From Apricaphanius iberus (taxonomy: Eukaryota > Chordata > Actinopteri > Cyprinodontiformes > Aphaniidae), in NCBI GenBank assembly GCA_028564705.1, contig JAPXFQ010001943.1:848946-912945 (forward strand): 64,000 bases of DNA, given 5' to 3'. How positions within the stretch are numbered: the first letter of the stretch is position 1; each line of letters opens with the position of its first letter. Shown in pieces: positions 47,462-58,736 of the stretch. Both the position numbers and the translations under genes were made by a program. Under the pieces are notes generated by a model. The model had not been told where the DNA came from and searched no databases. It saw only the letters and a list, made by a program, of their open reading frames with translations.

Positions 47462-50188
47462 GATAGCACATTTTTAAAAGACCATTTACTTTGTTAAGTG
47501 TCACTTAAAGAGTGATGTTAAGGAATCTTAATTACTAGCTTACAAAATTCACCCAACTGTTCAACCACCTCAAAAGGCTGATTTTCTCAGTGAACCTTAG
47601 TCACTCTAGGTTTAATTATTTTTAGACAAAAACGGTTTAACATTTTTATTTTAACAGTTGCATCAATATAATACAATTATATTTGTGGAGGAAACCCCAA
47701 ATGTCTTCCACCTTTTGTCAACATAAAATACAGAAAATCTTTCTTAAACAGCAGCCGTTTCATGTCAACTCAAAGAGTATTTTACCTTTTTTTTAATCCT
47801 CAGATCCTCGCTGCCACCACACACAACACTAAGATCTACTTGGAAGTTGACAACTCAAAACTGGCTGCCGATGACTTTAAAGTGAAGTGAGTGTTCTCTC
47901 CACTGCTCCTGTTGTACTATTTCACTCATCCATCAGAGCGTGAACTAATGCCTAACTGCAAACTTCTGCTCAAAATGAGTCCCCGAAACCTCTCTGACCT
48001 GTGCTGTCCTCCCTTGTGAAAACTTCTCAGATACGAGACTGAGCTAAGCATGAGGCAGAGTGTAGAGGGTGACATCGCTGGACTGAAGAGGGTGATGGAT
48101 GACATAACTCTGATCAGAATGGACCTGGAGAGTCAGTACGAGTCCCTGAAGGATGAACGCATCATGTTGCAGAAGAACCACGAGGAGGTAAGATAGCAGA
48201 GAAAATTAGGAGCCCTCTACAAACCAAGGGGTAATTCAAGATTTACTGCCAGCTTCTCAATGCGTCCATGTTGCAAACCACCTAAGTCAACAAAATGGCT
48301 CAATATCAGGCCTCTGTGAAACTTGATTATGATGTGAGGAGTGTGTTTAACTACCTGATTCAGGTGTGTTGATCTAGAAGCTATATGGTGGGGGCTTAAA
48401 AGGAATATAGCTGGAGACCCCTGGTCTATGTCTTGTTTACAGAAAACAACAAAACTGACAAGTGTTTTAGGTAATGTGTAGTTAAACAGTTCAGTTCTCA
48501 AATACCCATGTTCTCAGCAGCAGGTATTCACTTAATGATTACAATTTCACTCTGACCTCTCCCTCCATTGTGTGCCAACCAAATCACACAAGAGGAAATA
48601 CTGTGTTAGATCACTGTTCACACAAATAGCTCTGATAAATAAGGCTTCTCACAGAAAGGCACCCCCACCCCTCTCTCCTCACATATTCTTCTCCTTGCTG
48701 TCTCATTGCTGTAGGCATCAATTTACATCCCCGGCACTTAAGGAATACATCACTGAAATGTTGCCCTTTTCCCTTCTGCAGGAATTGGCTCTGCTAAAGT
48801 CCCAGATTGGTGGCCAGGTTAACGTGGAGGTGAATTCTCCTTCCTCAGTAGACCTGAACCAGGTCATGACTGAGATCAGGGAGCACTATGAGGGTCTTAT
48901 TGCCAGGAGCCGCAAGGAACTCGAGTTGTGGTATCACGAAAAGGTGAGACATAAAGTCACATTTTTAGTCTAACGAGAACTTATCAACAAGTGCAGTAGT
49001 AATAATTTTAAATGTGCTTCTGCCCAGATAACAGTGGTGGAGAAGGATGTGGAGGTAAATTCATCCAGTCTTGAGGCCTACAGCATTGAGATTAAAGAAC
49101 TGAAGAACACCCTGCAGACGCTTCAGATTGAACTGCAGTCCCATCTGAGCATGGTATGTGCTACATCCAACCAAGAAACTGTGTCCTACTTGTATAGACC
49201 TTTGGATGTCCCATATTGGCTGATGAGTTTTATATAGTTCAGTTTTTGATTTCCTATATTTAAATCTAAGTTTGTTCCATTAAGAATCCAGATAGCTTTT
49301 ACAAGAAACAGGACAGTTAAAATACAGAAATATACAGTGTTTCAGTTGTGCACGCTGTTTTAGGCCTATGTATTTTTCTGTTACTATATTAGCAAACTTT
49401 TTCACACACCAATGTCAACTCATTGTCAACGGATACTGAATGCAAATGTTTAGCTTAATATAATAAATAAAACTGCACAAAATTAATTGTACATTTTTTA
49501 AATAACTGAAAGTAAATTTAAGCCAGGTTTCATTAAGGAATGTTGCATTTCCCTGTTAGTTGCAGTTAGCAATGTTACCAGCAGCTGATGAGATATATCG
49601 CATACACCAACACACTATTCATATTATCTTTTTATTTTCTACCCTTCTCAAAAGAAATCTTCTCTAGAAGCAAGTCTACAAGAGACTCAGGAACGCTTTG
49701 CTGCCCAGCTAGCCAGTCTCCAGGCCATGGTCACAGGCCTCGAGACTCAGAAGTCAAATCTTGATGCCAGCAGTAAAGAACTTGAAATGAATTACAGCAT
49801 GCTGCTGGACATCAAGACCCGTCTGGAGGCAGAGATTGTAGAGTACAGGAGGCTGCTTGATGGAGAGGATGAAAGGTGAGACATGAGGAAGATGCATACA
49901 AACTAATGAGAGAAATAAGGAGAAGACTATGGGAAAAATGAGAATGTTACTAAATGTGAAACTGTTTTTTTTGTTTTTTCAATGGCAGCTCAAAACAAGG
50001 TAAGAAAAAAGGTCTTTCTTTCAGTATTATTAAAATATAGTTTTGTGGACTGCAATGTATTAATAAAATTTATTTCCTCTCTTTTTTCAGTGATTACAAA
50101 AACTATCACTGTGCAGGAGACATATGTGGATGGAAAAAAGGTCGACTCCACCAAGAGTGTTGATGTTGATGTGGATAATGTCAACTGA
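46907..50188 (+). CDS. type I keratin (keratin 2 of window), 408 aa
   Basis: Acidic keratin subunit of epithelial intermediate filaments, expected to pair with type II keratins. Coding exons: 46907-47275, 47804-47886, 48031-48187, 48782-48943, 49028-49153, 49655-49875, 49989-49999 and 50091-50188 (369, 83, 157, 162, 126, 221, 11 and 98 bp), all GT-AG. The head (about 1-62) contains '[12 protein letters not shown]'. The rod starts at '[20 protein letters not shown]' and ends about residue 372 with '[18 protein letters not shown]'. The tail is 36 residues, ending in alternating Val-Asp ([10 protein letters not shown]). Exon 7 is an 11-bp microexon. The start is the first Met after the TATA box. 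Its head resembles keratin-18-like proteins, but I do not assign a paralogue. AATAAA follows at 50217. A BEL/Pao relic begins about 300 bp later. Confidence 0.94.
47391..47459 (+). repeat. (GT)n microsatellite in keratin 2 intron 1
   Basis: About 65 bases of GT with one ggg interruption at 47421, inside intron 1. The His-Thr ORFs opposite it are artefacts. Confidence 0.95.
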
Positions 50189-50216
50189 AAAGAAACAGAA
50201 AGAAACAGCAACATCC

Positions 50217-50222
50217 AATAAA
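50217..50222 (+). terminator. polyadenylation signal of keratin 2
   Basis: AATAAA 29 bases after the stop codon, giving a very short 3' UTR of about 50 bases. Confidence 0.75.
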
Positions 50223-50529
50223 GATCCTGCAGTTAAATCCATGCTCCCTGTGTATCTGTTACATGAAACTAAAACAAAAAAACATGACATTATAATTCTA
50301 TTCCAATTATTCTCACACACGCTTCAGACCTGAGGACTAATTGACAAAAGAAAAACTTAGATTTACAAGGGTGCCATATCGAAGCGGTCTCCGTTCCGCA
50401 CCCAGTCTGAACCAGGCTGAATAACAGGGAGAGGGGTGGCACAAGCTTATAGGAGCATTGCTCTGTGGTATTATGGCAATATGGCAAGATTCATGGCAAT
50501 ATTCAATAAACCAACGACATTTCGAACAT

Positions 50530-51010
50530 AAAGCTGCGTCAAAATGAACTTACTGCCCTGTTGGTCCAACAAAACACAGCCTCTGCTCTTCCTATGAGAA
50601 ATATACCTGTCTTTGATGGTGACTCACTGCATTTTAAATCCTTTCTAAAAGCCTTTGTACATTTTTTAGAAAAAAAACTCACATTTTTAGTGATTGCTTG
50701 TACTTTCAAGAACAGTATACTAGGGCTCAGTCAAGACACATTGTAAGAAGTTGTCAGCATCTCCCCTTTGAACTTTGTTACCAAAGAGCAAAGACATTTT
50801 TGATTTAACATTTTGGCAGCGAACACAAAATCTCCTCTGCTTACGTGGACAAAATCAACAACTGGCCCCCAATAAAATCTAAGGATGTTACAGCTCCTTG
50901 TTCCTTTGACATTGCTCCAATATAGTACATCACATAAAGTACATGAAGGAGTTGGACATGCCAGCTAACCTATGGACAATCCTATTGAAACTCTTTTACA
51001 AAGAGTAATC
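50530..51010 (+). pseudogene. BEL/Pao gag remnant
   Basis: Several frames together match the conserved Gag N-terminal region of BEL/Pao elements (a 'PVFDGD' block at about 50607 and a 'NWPPIKS' block at about 50860). The longest open piece is 61 codons (50561-50746). Frameshifted, without a zinc knuckle. Confidence 0.6.
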
Positions 51011-51702
51011 ACATATCTGTGGAGCACTTGAATAATATGTTGATGCTGCAGCACAATCATGACTTTAATGAACAAATTAAGATATGTAGCGTGTTTTTTT
51101 AAGGCCAGGACCGCTATCTGACCTCCGCCAATCAATGGAATGACACTCACAACCAGGTTCGTCTTTGGAGCCAAAGTGTGTGAATGACTTAAGGACACAA
51201 AAATAAGTTTCAAAAAGTGTATTAAAATTTAGGACTAATGACATACAAAACAAAGAACTGTTTGGAAAGAAAAAAAAAGCACACACATGCTGATCATGTG
51301 CTTTAATGTTAATGGCTTGGTTGCTGCTATTCAGCACCAGTGGGGAAACAAGATCTGTTTGACTCACTGGTGAGTTGAGGGATGTCAAAATACACAACTG
51401 AAGCCAAGGTTTATGGAACTGGAATCAGGATTCCACGTTTTACCTATTTCCACTCCCAGTTTACCATGAACATGTGTAGTTTGTAGTTTCTCTCTTTTTT
51501 CGGTTGATTATTTAAACAACCATTAAGCAAACCACAGCAAGGGCAGCAGTGAGCAACCTTTCCTGAGTGAACATCAGGAGATACATTTTTGGACAGCAGG
51601 TTTACCTGAAGCAGCAGCTAATTAACAGAGGAGCTGAGCATTAAAGGGTTAACCCACAAAACTAAGAGCAAAGCTCATGACCCTAGGTCATGTGGGTTAC
51701 AG

Positions 51703-52690
51703 ATGTCAAGAGAGGACATTAAATTCAGGAAAACTGTGAAGGATACAACAGTGCTAAACAATGGACATTATTGCATCAACTTACCTTTCAGAATTGAACT
51801 TCCTGTTTTCCCAGATAATCACTGCATTGCTTTACCAAGACTCCAAGTCCTGAAGAGGAAACTTAACATAGATGTTTCATTCAAAGCTCAATACATTGAA
51901 TTGATCAACAACATGCTGGAGCAAGGATATGCAGAAAAGGTTTCACAGATGAGCCCTCGCCAAAACAAGGAAAGGTGTGGCACATCCCCCACCATAGGGT
52001 ACATCAACCAACCAAAAGAAAGTTGTGTTGACTGCAGCTGTACTCCTGTTCTCCTCCGGTTTAGACAAGACCCTGTTGCTGTTAAGGCTAACATTAAGGG
52101 CGTGTTCCATTGGTTCTGGGTCCCACGCAAATGCGTCACCTTCCTGCGCTTTCTATGGGGGACCAATCGAGACATGCCGAAGGAGCCAGAGGAATACAGA
52201 ATGTGTGTGCATTTGTTTGGAGCTGTATCCTCCCCAAGCTGCTCAAACTGTGCACTGAGAAGAAGAGTTCTGGATAATGTACTGGAGTACTCACCTGACG
52301 TCCTCAGTTCACTAAAAACTATTCTACTATCTCAAGTCCACTGCGACAGAGGAAGATGCAGTGAAGCTCATATATGGATTAACATATCTCTGTACTCTGT
52401 GGTTTTCATCTCCAAACCTGGGTCACAAATACCCCAAACATCTTTGCATTGCTTTCCAGTAACATCCAAGCTTTCAGTTTAGAGGACATAGATTTGGACA
52501 GGGACCAACTTCCTGTGGAAAGAGCTCTGGGGATGCAATGGTGTGTTCAAGGAGATACGTTCAGCATCAGGACTGCAGCACAGGAACTTCCTCATACGAG
52601 GAGGGGCATCCTTTCTGTGGTGAGCTCTCTTTATGATCCACTAGCCTTTCTGTCTCCTTTCATTATCACTGCCAGGTTAATGTTGTAGGA
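51703..52690 (+). pseudogene. BEL/Pao reverse transcriptase remnant
   Basis: A 259-codon ORF (51703-52482) and an overlapping second frame (52449-52688) match the linker and palm of BEL/Pao reverse transcriptase: 'LPFRIELP', 'FLRFLWG', 'VHLFGAVSSP', and later 'RALGMQWCV' and 'TRRGILS'. The motif A Asp is changed (Asn in 'KANIKG'). A segment usually found before it is missing, and the metal-binding Asp-Asp box expected near 52330 is absent, apparently by a short deletion. It was catalytically dead before it lost its frame. Confidence 0.8.
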
Positions 52691-52787
52691 GCTGTGCAGA
52701 ATGAACTTTAAATGGGATGAGCCAGCCCCCAGTGTCTTCTCCAAGGTGTTGGAGCTGAAAGAAAGACTTTTACTTTTGAGTAAAAGG

Positions 52788-52789
<2 letters not shown>

Positions 52790-52880
<91 letters not shown>
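52790..52880 (+). repeat. (TA)n microsatellite
   Basis: About 90 bases of TA with two single-base slips, inside the BEL/Pao relic just after the reverse transcriptase part. Confidence 0.95.
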
Positions 52881-52883
<3 letters not shown>

Positions 52884-53111
52884 CTGGTCAAGTAAATGGA
52901 AAATGTAGAAAGGGAGCTTAAAAAATTCATAGCCACACCTGGGAAATCCAGCTTGACACGAGAACGCCTGGAGGAGGTTGAAAGACCTGTCTAAATCTGG
53001 CCTGCCGTGGGAGGTAAAACACACTGTGATCTTGTGAAAGGATCTGCATTTCCCAGCTGATAGTACATCACATCCATCACCAACTCAGACATGCTGGACA
53101 CAATCACATGC

Positions 53112-53174
53112 CAGTGGCGTAGCCACGGGTGTGCTAGGGTGTGCCAGTGCCACCCACAGAGCCAGCTGGCACAC

Positions 53175-53205
<31 letters not shown>

Positions 53206-54638
53206 CGAAAAATCTGAAGTCTGTTAAGCATTTTTACCGATTAGTTTCCACACCTCCCTCTCGCTTTGTGTGATGCGCAGATGTGTTTTTTTTTTCTATG
53301 CACGGAATCCAGGTAAATAAATTCCATTTATTATTTATCCCGCTTCTCCTTGAAGAGTCGCGAGGGGTCTGGGGCATTTGTCCAGCGGTTATCAGGTAAG
53401 AGTAAGAGGCGCCATGAAACTTGGACAGGTCCCCAGTCAACCCACCCAGTGCGCCAGTTAGAAGCGCTCCAGCCCGATATGCGCCACAGATATGTGGCGC
53501 CTGCATGCAGCTTAACAGGAGGCGCTCCTCCGGTAGTTTACAGGTCATGAAACGGCTCATTCTGAGAGTCTTCATCTTATGGTCGCTACAATGGGAGAAA
53601 TATTTCCTCATGTTACACTTTTGTCTGAAGGGAATGACGTTGCAGTCTCCAGTCTCCAGTAAACCAAAGTGCGAATTCTGCCTGCAAATCAACAGCTATG
53701 ATTACTCATGGGGTAATCTATTCTGTCCGCGGAAAAAAAATCAAAAAACTTAAGGCCAATAACTTCTGCAACAATCCGACTATGAGATTACAAAAAATGG
53801 GATACTGTAATAATAGCAAATGTTTAATTTCACTTTTATTTGTAGTTGTCTGGTCAGGTTGTTTTGATTAAATACTTCTTAACAGATAATATTTAATATG
53901 TATTAATTTGTCAAACGATTGCTGGAGATAGTACCCACGTTTTCCCCAAGATGAACAGTTTGCTTTGCATTCTCATTTCACTGCCTGTTACAAGTTGCTC
54001 TGCAGAGCGCCTTTTTTTCAGTGGTGAACAGGATCAAAACCAGCAGCAGAGCTACAATGCTCACTGAGAGACTGAACAGCATCTAATGGCTCATGTTCGA
54101 AAAAGAGCCTCCAGGCAAACTGGACTCTGCCGAAATAATAAACCTGTTTAAGGCCAAGCCACACCGCCTTTACTTGTGAAGCTGCAATCCGAAGTTGGGA
54201 AGTTCAGGTGCTTAAATAATATGTAGCCCTACATGTGATAGAGTAGGAAATAAATAGGATAAGATAAACAGATTTACTTATAAATACTACAGGAAACACA
54301 TTTAAAAATTGCTAACAACTCATTTAAATCGTGTTAAAAACTTGTGTTTAAAGGTTGAAAAGTTCTTATGATGTATTTCAAAAGTTGAGAAGGTGTTTAC
54401 ACAGGCTAATACCAGCCAGTGATTTTGAATATGTTAGTCTGAAATTATTAGTTTTGCCTGCAGGCCTGTAGGTAGGGTTTAGCCCTTGCCACTCCACTTA
54501 AGGCAAATTATGAAACTGGAAACATTTTCCCCCATTTTCCCCCACACAGTAAAAAAAAATCTGTTTATTGAAAATAAATTTGGCACACCTATTTTATGCT
54601 AGTGCACACCCAGTGTCATTTTTCTGGCTACGCCACTG
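53112..54638 (+). mobile_element. hAT element, 1527 bp, with 8-bp target duplication
   Basis: Starts cagtggcgtagcca and ends tggctacgccactg, inverted repeats of about 14 bp. Flanked by identical tcacatgc at 53104-53111 and 54639-54646. The interior holds a relic hAT transposase C-terminus (53945-54170) and a (GA)n at 53179-53205. It sits within the zinc-binding part of the BEL/Pao integrase. Confidence 0.95.
53945..54170 (+). pseudogene. hAT transposase C-terminal domain remnant
   Basis: Plus-strand frames give 'ISLPVTSCSAERLF', then after a shift in a T-run (about 54010-54018) 'SVVNRIKTSSRATMLTERL', the C-terminal dimerisation region of hAT transposases. The upstream DDE part is gone. Confidence 0.8.
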
Positions 54639-54644
54639 TCACAT

Positions 54645-55506
54645 GCTGCACAGATTAAGACAGAAGTATTGGATCATTAATTCCGACTCTGCGGCCAGGA
54701 CGATTCTCTCACAATGTGCAGTGTGTAGAAGGTACAGAGGAAAACTTGGAGAATAGAAAATATCAGACTTACCCAAGGAAAGAGTGTTCCATGATAAAGC
54801 ACCATTTACAAAAGTGGGAGTGACGTATTTTGGACCACTGGACATGGGAAGAGGGAGAAATTTGCTGAAGTGATATTGGATGATATTCACATGTCTAAGC
54901 AGCAGCGCAGTACATCTGGAGGTGGCACACTCACTCAATACAGAATCCTGCATCAATGCTGTGCGAAGATTTATCTGCAGAAGAGAACCTGCGAGAAGTA
55001 TATGGTCAGATAAGGGCACAATTTTTGTTTTTTTGTTGTTGGAGTAAATGAGGAGTTTACGCAGGCTTGAAATTGAAAGGACCTCTGTGCAGGAAGGAGT
55101 GAAGTGGAGTTTTAATACCCCAACTGCCTCTCACCAAAGTGGAGTTTTGGAGTATCTGATTCGCTCCCTAGAGAATGTACTTACCTCTGTTGTTTGACAT
55201 CAAATGCTGGATGAGGAAGACCTGCAGACACTGGTTTGTGATGTAGAGGCAATACTCAATGACCGTCCACTGAGTAAGGTCTCAGAAGATCCTGATGACT
55301 TGGAAGCACTCACACCAAATCACATTCTCCAACTAAAAGGCAAACCCATTCTGCCACCAGGTCTGTTTGAAAGCTCTGACCTTTACATCAAGACGAGATG
55401 TAGATCAAGGCTCCAGAGGACTGGTCTACTCTGTAAAGGTCGAAACGGAGACCGGCATCCTGGACAGTCCAATTATCAAACTGTGTCTCCTTCTGGAGGC
55501 CAATGA
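54645..55506 (+). pseudogene. BEL/Pao integrase remnant
   Basis: The Cys pair of the HHCC zinc-binding domain is in 'SQCAVCRR' (about 54708-54735), with its His pair upstream of the hAT insertion near 53085. Degraded core sequence follows (54770-55020). A 100-codon ORF (55204-55506) carries the C-terminal part ('EAILNDRPLSKVS', 'LEALTPNHILQL'). Frameshifts separate the blocks. Confidence 0.75.
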
Positions 55507-55929
55507 ATGACTGTGCAGCTCATACATTCTTCATATCATTATCCTCCATCTATTTCTTTCTTTCAGGCAAGGAGAAATTGAAGATCGAAAAATTCTAGCT
55601 TAGTGCTTAGGCTCCAATCAGGAAATAGCTCCTTTGTGTCCTTAGCATTTGTCGTTTATCATTTCTGTTCATTTAGGTTATTTATGTCATTGTTTGTTGG
55701 TCACATGTGAATGATTATTTGCATAAATAGTTTAAGGTGGGTGGAGCTGCGAGGGGTGATGTTTCATTTTTTTTTTTTTTACCATTGATAGAGAGGATGT
55801 AAAAAAATCTCTGCACTTGCTTCCTGTGTCAATAAAACACAATGAAACACATTAATTTGGCATGGACATGGCATGTTTAATTTGAAGTTTTCATATCTGT
55901 GTAAAGCCTAACCCTTTTGACGTAGTCTT

Positions 55930-56330
55930 AGTGGCCATTTTAAAGTTTTGATTATTTGTTTAAGTTTTTATGGACAAATAGCCCCTAAATATCAGTCCAC
56001 TACATATTCCAGTTTGTTTATGTTAATGAACAAACTTCTTCACACTCAAGGGTTACTTGGGAAGTACCAAAGGGTTCTGTACCTAAACCGATTCTCTTTA
56101 CTATATATGTGCTTCCAATTGGTAAAATAATTAGACAGCATGGTATGAATTTCCTCAGTTTTGCTGATGACACACAATTACATTTATCCATAAACCCTGA
56201 TGAATCCAATCAAATCAGACTAATGTAATTCCTTATTATCAGGATGTCTTTCAGACTTGAGTGCCTACTGGACTCATTATTGTTTGCCCGTATTAAAATT
56301 CACACAGCTAAAATATCAATATTAAATGTT
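55930..56330 (+). pseudogene. L2/CR1-like LINE reverse transcriptase fragment
   Basis: About 56050-56200 reads 'VPKGSVPKPILFTIYVLPI' then 'MNFLSFADDTQLHLS', which are the motif B-C region with the ADD catalytic core of CR1/L2 reverse transcriptases. The surrounding frames are broken. Confidence 0.75.
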
Positions 56331-58539
56331 AAGGATTAATTGAATCAAGTAATGCTTGAAAATAACAAATAAAACTATGCATTAACTGTAATGTTTTGTA
56401 GCATCGGAAACAATCTAGATAGGAGTTCAGAGGGGAGAGCTTATTTTGTTCTTTTTACAAATGCATCACACTTCTGCCACCTGCTGGGTGGAAGTAGTAC
56501 TCAGAATAAATAGAAATTAACAACACAGCAGATTATATTACAACAGCAACATCTCAGAAAATAATTTTTGAAAAGGAAGATTTAACTGTAGAGAAAGCTG
56601 ATTAAGATGTATAGCCAATACAATAGTATGCTGAGATCTTTTAAGAGCTGAATCATTACCTCTTCTTCTTAACTGGTATCATCCGTCAGGGAATTAAATC
56701 AGTACGCAAAGCAACTTTTAGCAATGGAGATTTTTCACCATATTTAATGTATAAAAATGTATGCACATACACCATAATGACATAAGTATTTGCTTGTCTC
56801 CCTTCACATACTCAAGAACTTGAGTGTCAACCCATTCTTAACCCAGAGGTCTTAATTTACTCAGCTCAACTGTTTAGAGTTATAAAAACTTCAGTTTTCT
56901 GGAAAGATTTTTCACCTGTTTTTTGACTACTCATATTTGTGAGGTCAGATCCTGAGGTTGGACAGGAAGGCTTGGCTTGCATTCTTAGCTATGATTCATC
57001 TCCAAGGCCAGATAAGTTCCTGTGCCCCGAACTCATTAATCAATGTCTTTATGATTTTTTTTTTATGTGAAATGGCTCATAGACATCTTGGAGCAAAAAG
57101 GAAATTGTCCCCAAAATCTTCCCACCAAATTTTACACCTGGCACATTGCAATCTCCTGTCCACTAGATTCCCAGGCTGATGGGCATTTTGCTCCAGGAAA
57201 TGCAGTATGTCTGCTGCTATGGAGTTTTCCCAAGTCCTTAAAAGTTGACCAATCACCGCCACATCAAACTATTTTGGATTCTGAAAACCAGCAAAATACA
57301 TGGACATCTGTATCGTGTATTTTGAGAAAAACAATGCTTGCTAAAAGTTGGGGACATGTTTGATGCAGGAGCAAAGAAAAAAAAAACAAAAAATAATAAT
57401 GACATTTTACCATGCTGCTATCTTCACAAAAACAGGCAAGGTTTTTGTCACACATGTTAAATGAATACTGTCTGCTAGTGAGAGGTGCCCGAATATTTTT
57501 AAACCAAATGTAACTTTTGATGGCCGACTGTTCCAACATATGGTGTTTCAAATGTAGAGATTAACAAGAGAGTATTGTTGTTAGGGAAATGTAAGGTAAA
57601 ATAATAATGTTGTATTATTATTATTTTCTTAGGGGGTCTTTCTTTATCACATAGTTTAAATGTACTTTTTAAATGTCATTTGGTTTCAGACATATGTTCC
57701 TTTGTATGACACCTTGTTCTTTTAAGATGTTAATGAAGTACCACTAAATAAAGGGAGACTGCAGAGGGATGGGCTTTGGAGACCAGGAGAAAGAGCTGAG
57801 AGGAGGAGAGCAGACACACGGTCAACCACAGTATTCTACTGGTCTCCCTCTGCAAAAAACTTACTATATCTCCATTTGCAGTGCTCACTAACTTCAATTT
57901 CTATCCGACCCCTGTGTGTGATTCTTTCTTGGTCAACCACTATTTTTTATCTAACAATTGTCATGGAAAAAATATTTCAAGGTTATTTCTATTGATTGAT
58001 AAAGTAATTATTAGTAAAGACATCTGGGGAATATGGCATGATAAGAGATCATTAAAAGTCAGTGGGGAGGACTCCCTGTCTACGGCAAGAAGTGTATTGG
58101 TAACCTTGTGATGAAGACACAAAATTGAGACAGAAAGGCAGAAACAGGGCAGAACGAGGGCCGAAATGATAAAAGAGGTACGGGAGATTTGAAGCTTGCC
58201 CCGAGGGGCTCATGTCCAGGGCTGGCTATAATAAAATATATAAAACGCCGATCCAATCCGGAACCTCATACACATGGAAGAGATGAGATTATCCTTCACA
58301 CAAAGGTATTCAAAGAAACCCTGAAGAAGATTTATTGTCATATGGGTGACACACACTGAAAGGTCGCTGCGTTGCTTAATTGTTTCAGTAAGGGTGTGAG
58401 GAGTCTCAATAGCTGAAGGAAGAGAGAAGGAAGGTGAACACAGCAATCAGATGCGTTTAGGATCCTGTAAAAGAACAGGAAAAACAGTAGTATTGTAGTA
58501 ATAGTTTTTCTTACTTTCTGATGCTATATCAAATTTGCA
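56331..58539. other. no gene seen
   Basis: AT-rich DNA with short ORFs (56958-57363 plus, 57551-57264 minus) of no recognised family. 57720-57870 has an AATAAA and a short inverted 'gggagac/gtctccc' pair but no clear element. Confidence 0.4.
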
Positions 58540-58736
58540 TATTGTGTGGCTCAGTGGTAGAGTAGTTGGCTTGCAATCGGAGGGTTGTAGGTTCGATTCC
58601 AGATTCCTCTAGTTACGTGTCGATGTGACTGGAAAAAAATTCTACTGATCTAGATGTATGAATGGGTGAATTTGGCTTCAATGTAAAGCGCAGTATGACT
58701 AGAAAAGTGCTATATAAGTTCAGTCCATTTACCATT
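58540..58736 (+). mobile_element. tRNA-derived SINE, copy 4 (best tRNA head)
   Basis: A box tggctcagtggtag and B box ggttcgattcc are near consensus. The tail has 'gtgctatataagttcagtcc'. It abuts the tandem array that follows. Confidence 0.85.

Larger units (their letters stand above)
50520..55860 (+). mobile_element. decayed BEL/Pao LTR retrotransposon
   Basis: Gag-like (50530-51010), reverse transcriptase (51703-52690) and integrase (about 53060-55506) remnants occur in the order expected for BEL/Pao, all on plus. A (TA)n and a 1.5-kb hAT element interrupt it. 55640-55860, with AATAAA near 55833, may be the 3' LTR. No 5' LTR fits in the about 300 bp after the keratin polyadenylation site, so the 5' end is truncated. 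Many stops and frameshifts make it inactive. Confidence 0.8.

Noticed and set aside
47223..47504. His-Thr repeat ORFs opposite keratin 2 intron 1
   Set aside because: Caused by the (GT)n microsatellite in the intron.
52631..53024. Tyr-Ile repeat ORFs of 84-101 codons
   Set aside because: Produced by the (TA)n microsatellite.
58540..58736. A genuine tRNA gene
   Set aside because: The A and B boxes are good, but the body and retroposon tail match the SINE family elsewhere in the window.
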